Below, piece by piece: positions 12,112 to 12,397 of a stretch of DNA of 12,397 nucleotides. This DNA comes from CAYLZW01 sp964388085. Its GTDB lineage: Bacteria; Myxococcota; UBA727; CAYLZW01. Below the pieces are notes generated by a model, which made no database searches, was not told where the DNA came from, and was given only the letters and a program-made list of their open reading frames with translations. A program made the position numbers and the translations under genes. The DNA lies in assembly GCA_964388085.1 (NCBI GenBank), contig CAYLZW010000170.1, positions 1 to 12,397 on the forward strand. The letters run 5' to 3'. The stretch's first letter is position 1. Each line of letters opens with the position of its first letter.

Positions 12112-12397
12112 ATGTCGGATGGGCATTCGGCTTCGGCGGCGCGCGAGAGGTCGCTCGCGCTCTCGAACGCGGTGAAGTTGTCGTTGTCCCTCGTGGCCAT
12201 GCTCGTGGTGGCCATGACGGTGCGCTTGTGGCTGCCGCGCGTGCTCGGCCCGAGCGGTTTCGGGCAGCTCCATTTCGCCGAGTCACTCGCGCTCGGGCTC
12301 TTCCTCTTCAGCACGCTCGGCGCCGACGTCTACATCCGCAAAGAGCGCGTAGGCGAAATAGCCCGCGTTTCTGGTGACCCCGCGAAGTATGGCATGC
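12112..12397 (+). CDS. Oligosaccharide flippase / polysaccharide biosynthesis protein, N-terminal part (3' end outside window)
   Basis: The frame is open from the ATG at 12112 to the right edge, giving 95 residues. It opens with a short polar stretch (MSDGHSASAARERS). A first helix follows (SNAVKLSLSLVAMLVVAMTV), then RLWLPRVLGPSGFGQLHFAES and a second helix (LALGLFLFSTLGADVYI). The LGPSGFGQLxFAE motif between helices one and two is typical of Wzx/RfbX flippases of the MOP superfamily, which turn lipid-linked sugar units to the periplasmic face. No Shine-Dalgarno sequence precedes the ATG. The 183 bases between it and the glycosidase-like gene show no other gene and only four-base stems. Its neighbourhood with a NAGPA-domain surface protein may mark the edge of a surface-glycan locus, which is inferred. 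The remaining helices are outside the window. Confidence 0.78.
   Translation, partial: MSDGHSASAARERSLALSNAVKLSLSLVAMLVVAMTVRLWLPRVLGPSGFGQLHFAESLALGLFLFSTLGADVYIRKERVGEIARVSGDPAKYGM

Noticed and set aside
11276..12314. Long frames on both strands across the Glu-Gly repeat (Lys-Val/Lys-Ala and Ser-Pro or Phe-Thr repeats)
   Set aside because: The hexamer tract has no stop in any frame, so these frames are produced by the repeat. Only the frame with the signal peptide, NAGPA domain and sorting tail is coherent.
1..12397. CRISPR array, insertion sequence, tRNA or rRNA genes
   Set aside because: No spaced direct repeats, transposase, terminal inverted repeats or tRNA-like folds were recognised; gaps between genes are under 190 bases.

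Overview
This GC-rich window looks chromosomal and comes from a Gram-negative bacterium, most likely of the Myxococcota or a close deltaproteobacterial relative. The best lineage clue is the C-terminus of the protein at 10525-11928. It has a Gly-Cys-Ser motif, one hydrophobic segment and a terminal five-arginine cluster, the layout of the MYXO-CTERM surface-sorting signal, placed after a long Glu-Gly repeat. The lipoproteins, the tripartite RND pump and the outer-membrane factor show a double-membrane envelope. The species call is inference.

Layout: (1) 1-599 is the 3' end of mutS2, with the KOW-like and Smr regions. (2) 624-1688, minus strand and convergent with mutS2, is lgt, the enzyme that lipidates prolipoproteins. 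(3) From a divergent region (1689-1864) with a convincing sigma70-like promoter and a dyad inside its spacer, a plus-strand metal-efflux cluster runs to 9577. It holds a small Cys-rich exported protein (1865-2272), a TolC/CusC-type outer-membrane factor (2405-3853), a CusB-type adaptor with extra N-terminal DUF3347 and heavy-metal-binding domains (3850-5721), a CusA-type RND pump (5718-9002) and a free-standing DUF3347 lipoprotein (9002-9577). The last four genes overlap by 1-4 bases at each junction, so they are surely one operon. (4) A perfect 9-bp hairpin at 9582-9603 separates this operon from a convergent YfdC-type formate/nitrite-transporter-family gene (9600-10463, minus). (5) Divergent from it is an exported phosphodiester glycosidase-like (NAGPA-domain) protein with a carboxypeptidase-regulatory-like domain, a (Glu-Gly)22 linker and a MYXO-CTERM-like tail. 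(6) The right edge carries the first 95 codons of a Wzx-like oligosaccharide flippase (12112-12397), cut by the window.

How the genes work together: CusA-, CusB- and CusC-type proteins should form a trans-envelope channel that removes Cu(I)/Ag(I). The pump keeps all three methionines that bind Cu(I) in E. coli CusA, at the same mutual spacing. The unusual part is the periplasmic accessory set. Two DUF3347 domains, one fused to the adaptor and one free, share the pattern CPM-x15-NPYMGQxMLxCG. The adaptor also carries a CPMHP...CPLCGMD metal-binding domain and a His-rich linker, and a seven-cysteine exported protein sits at the head of the cluster. Together they suggest a metal-collecting relay feeding the pump, which is an inference. 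No metal-responsive regulator lies in the window.
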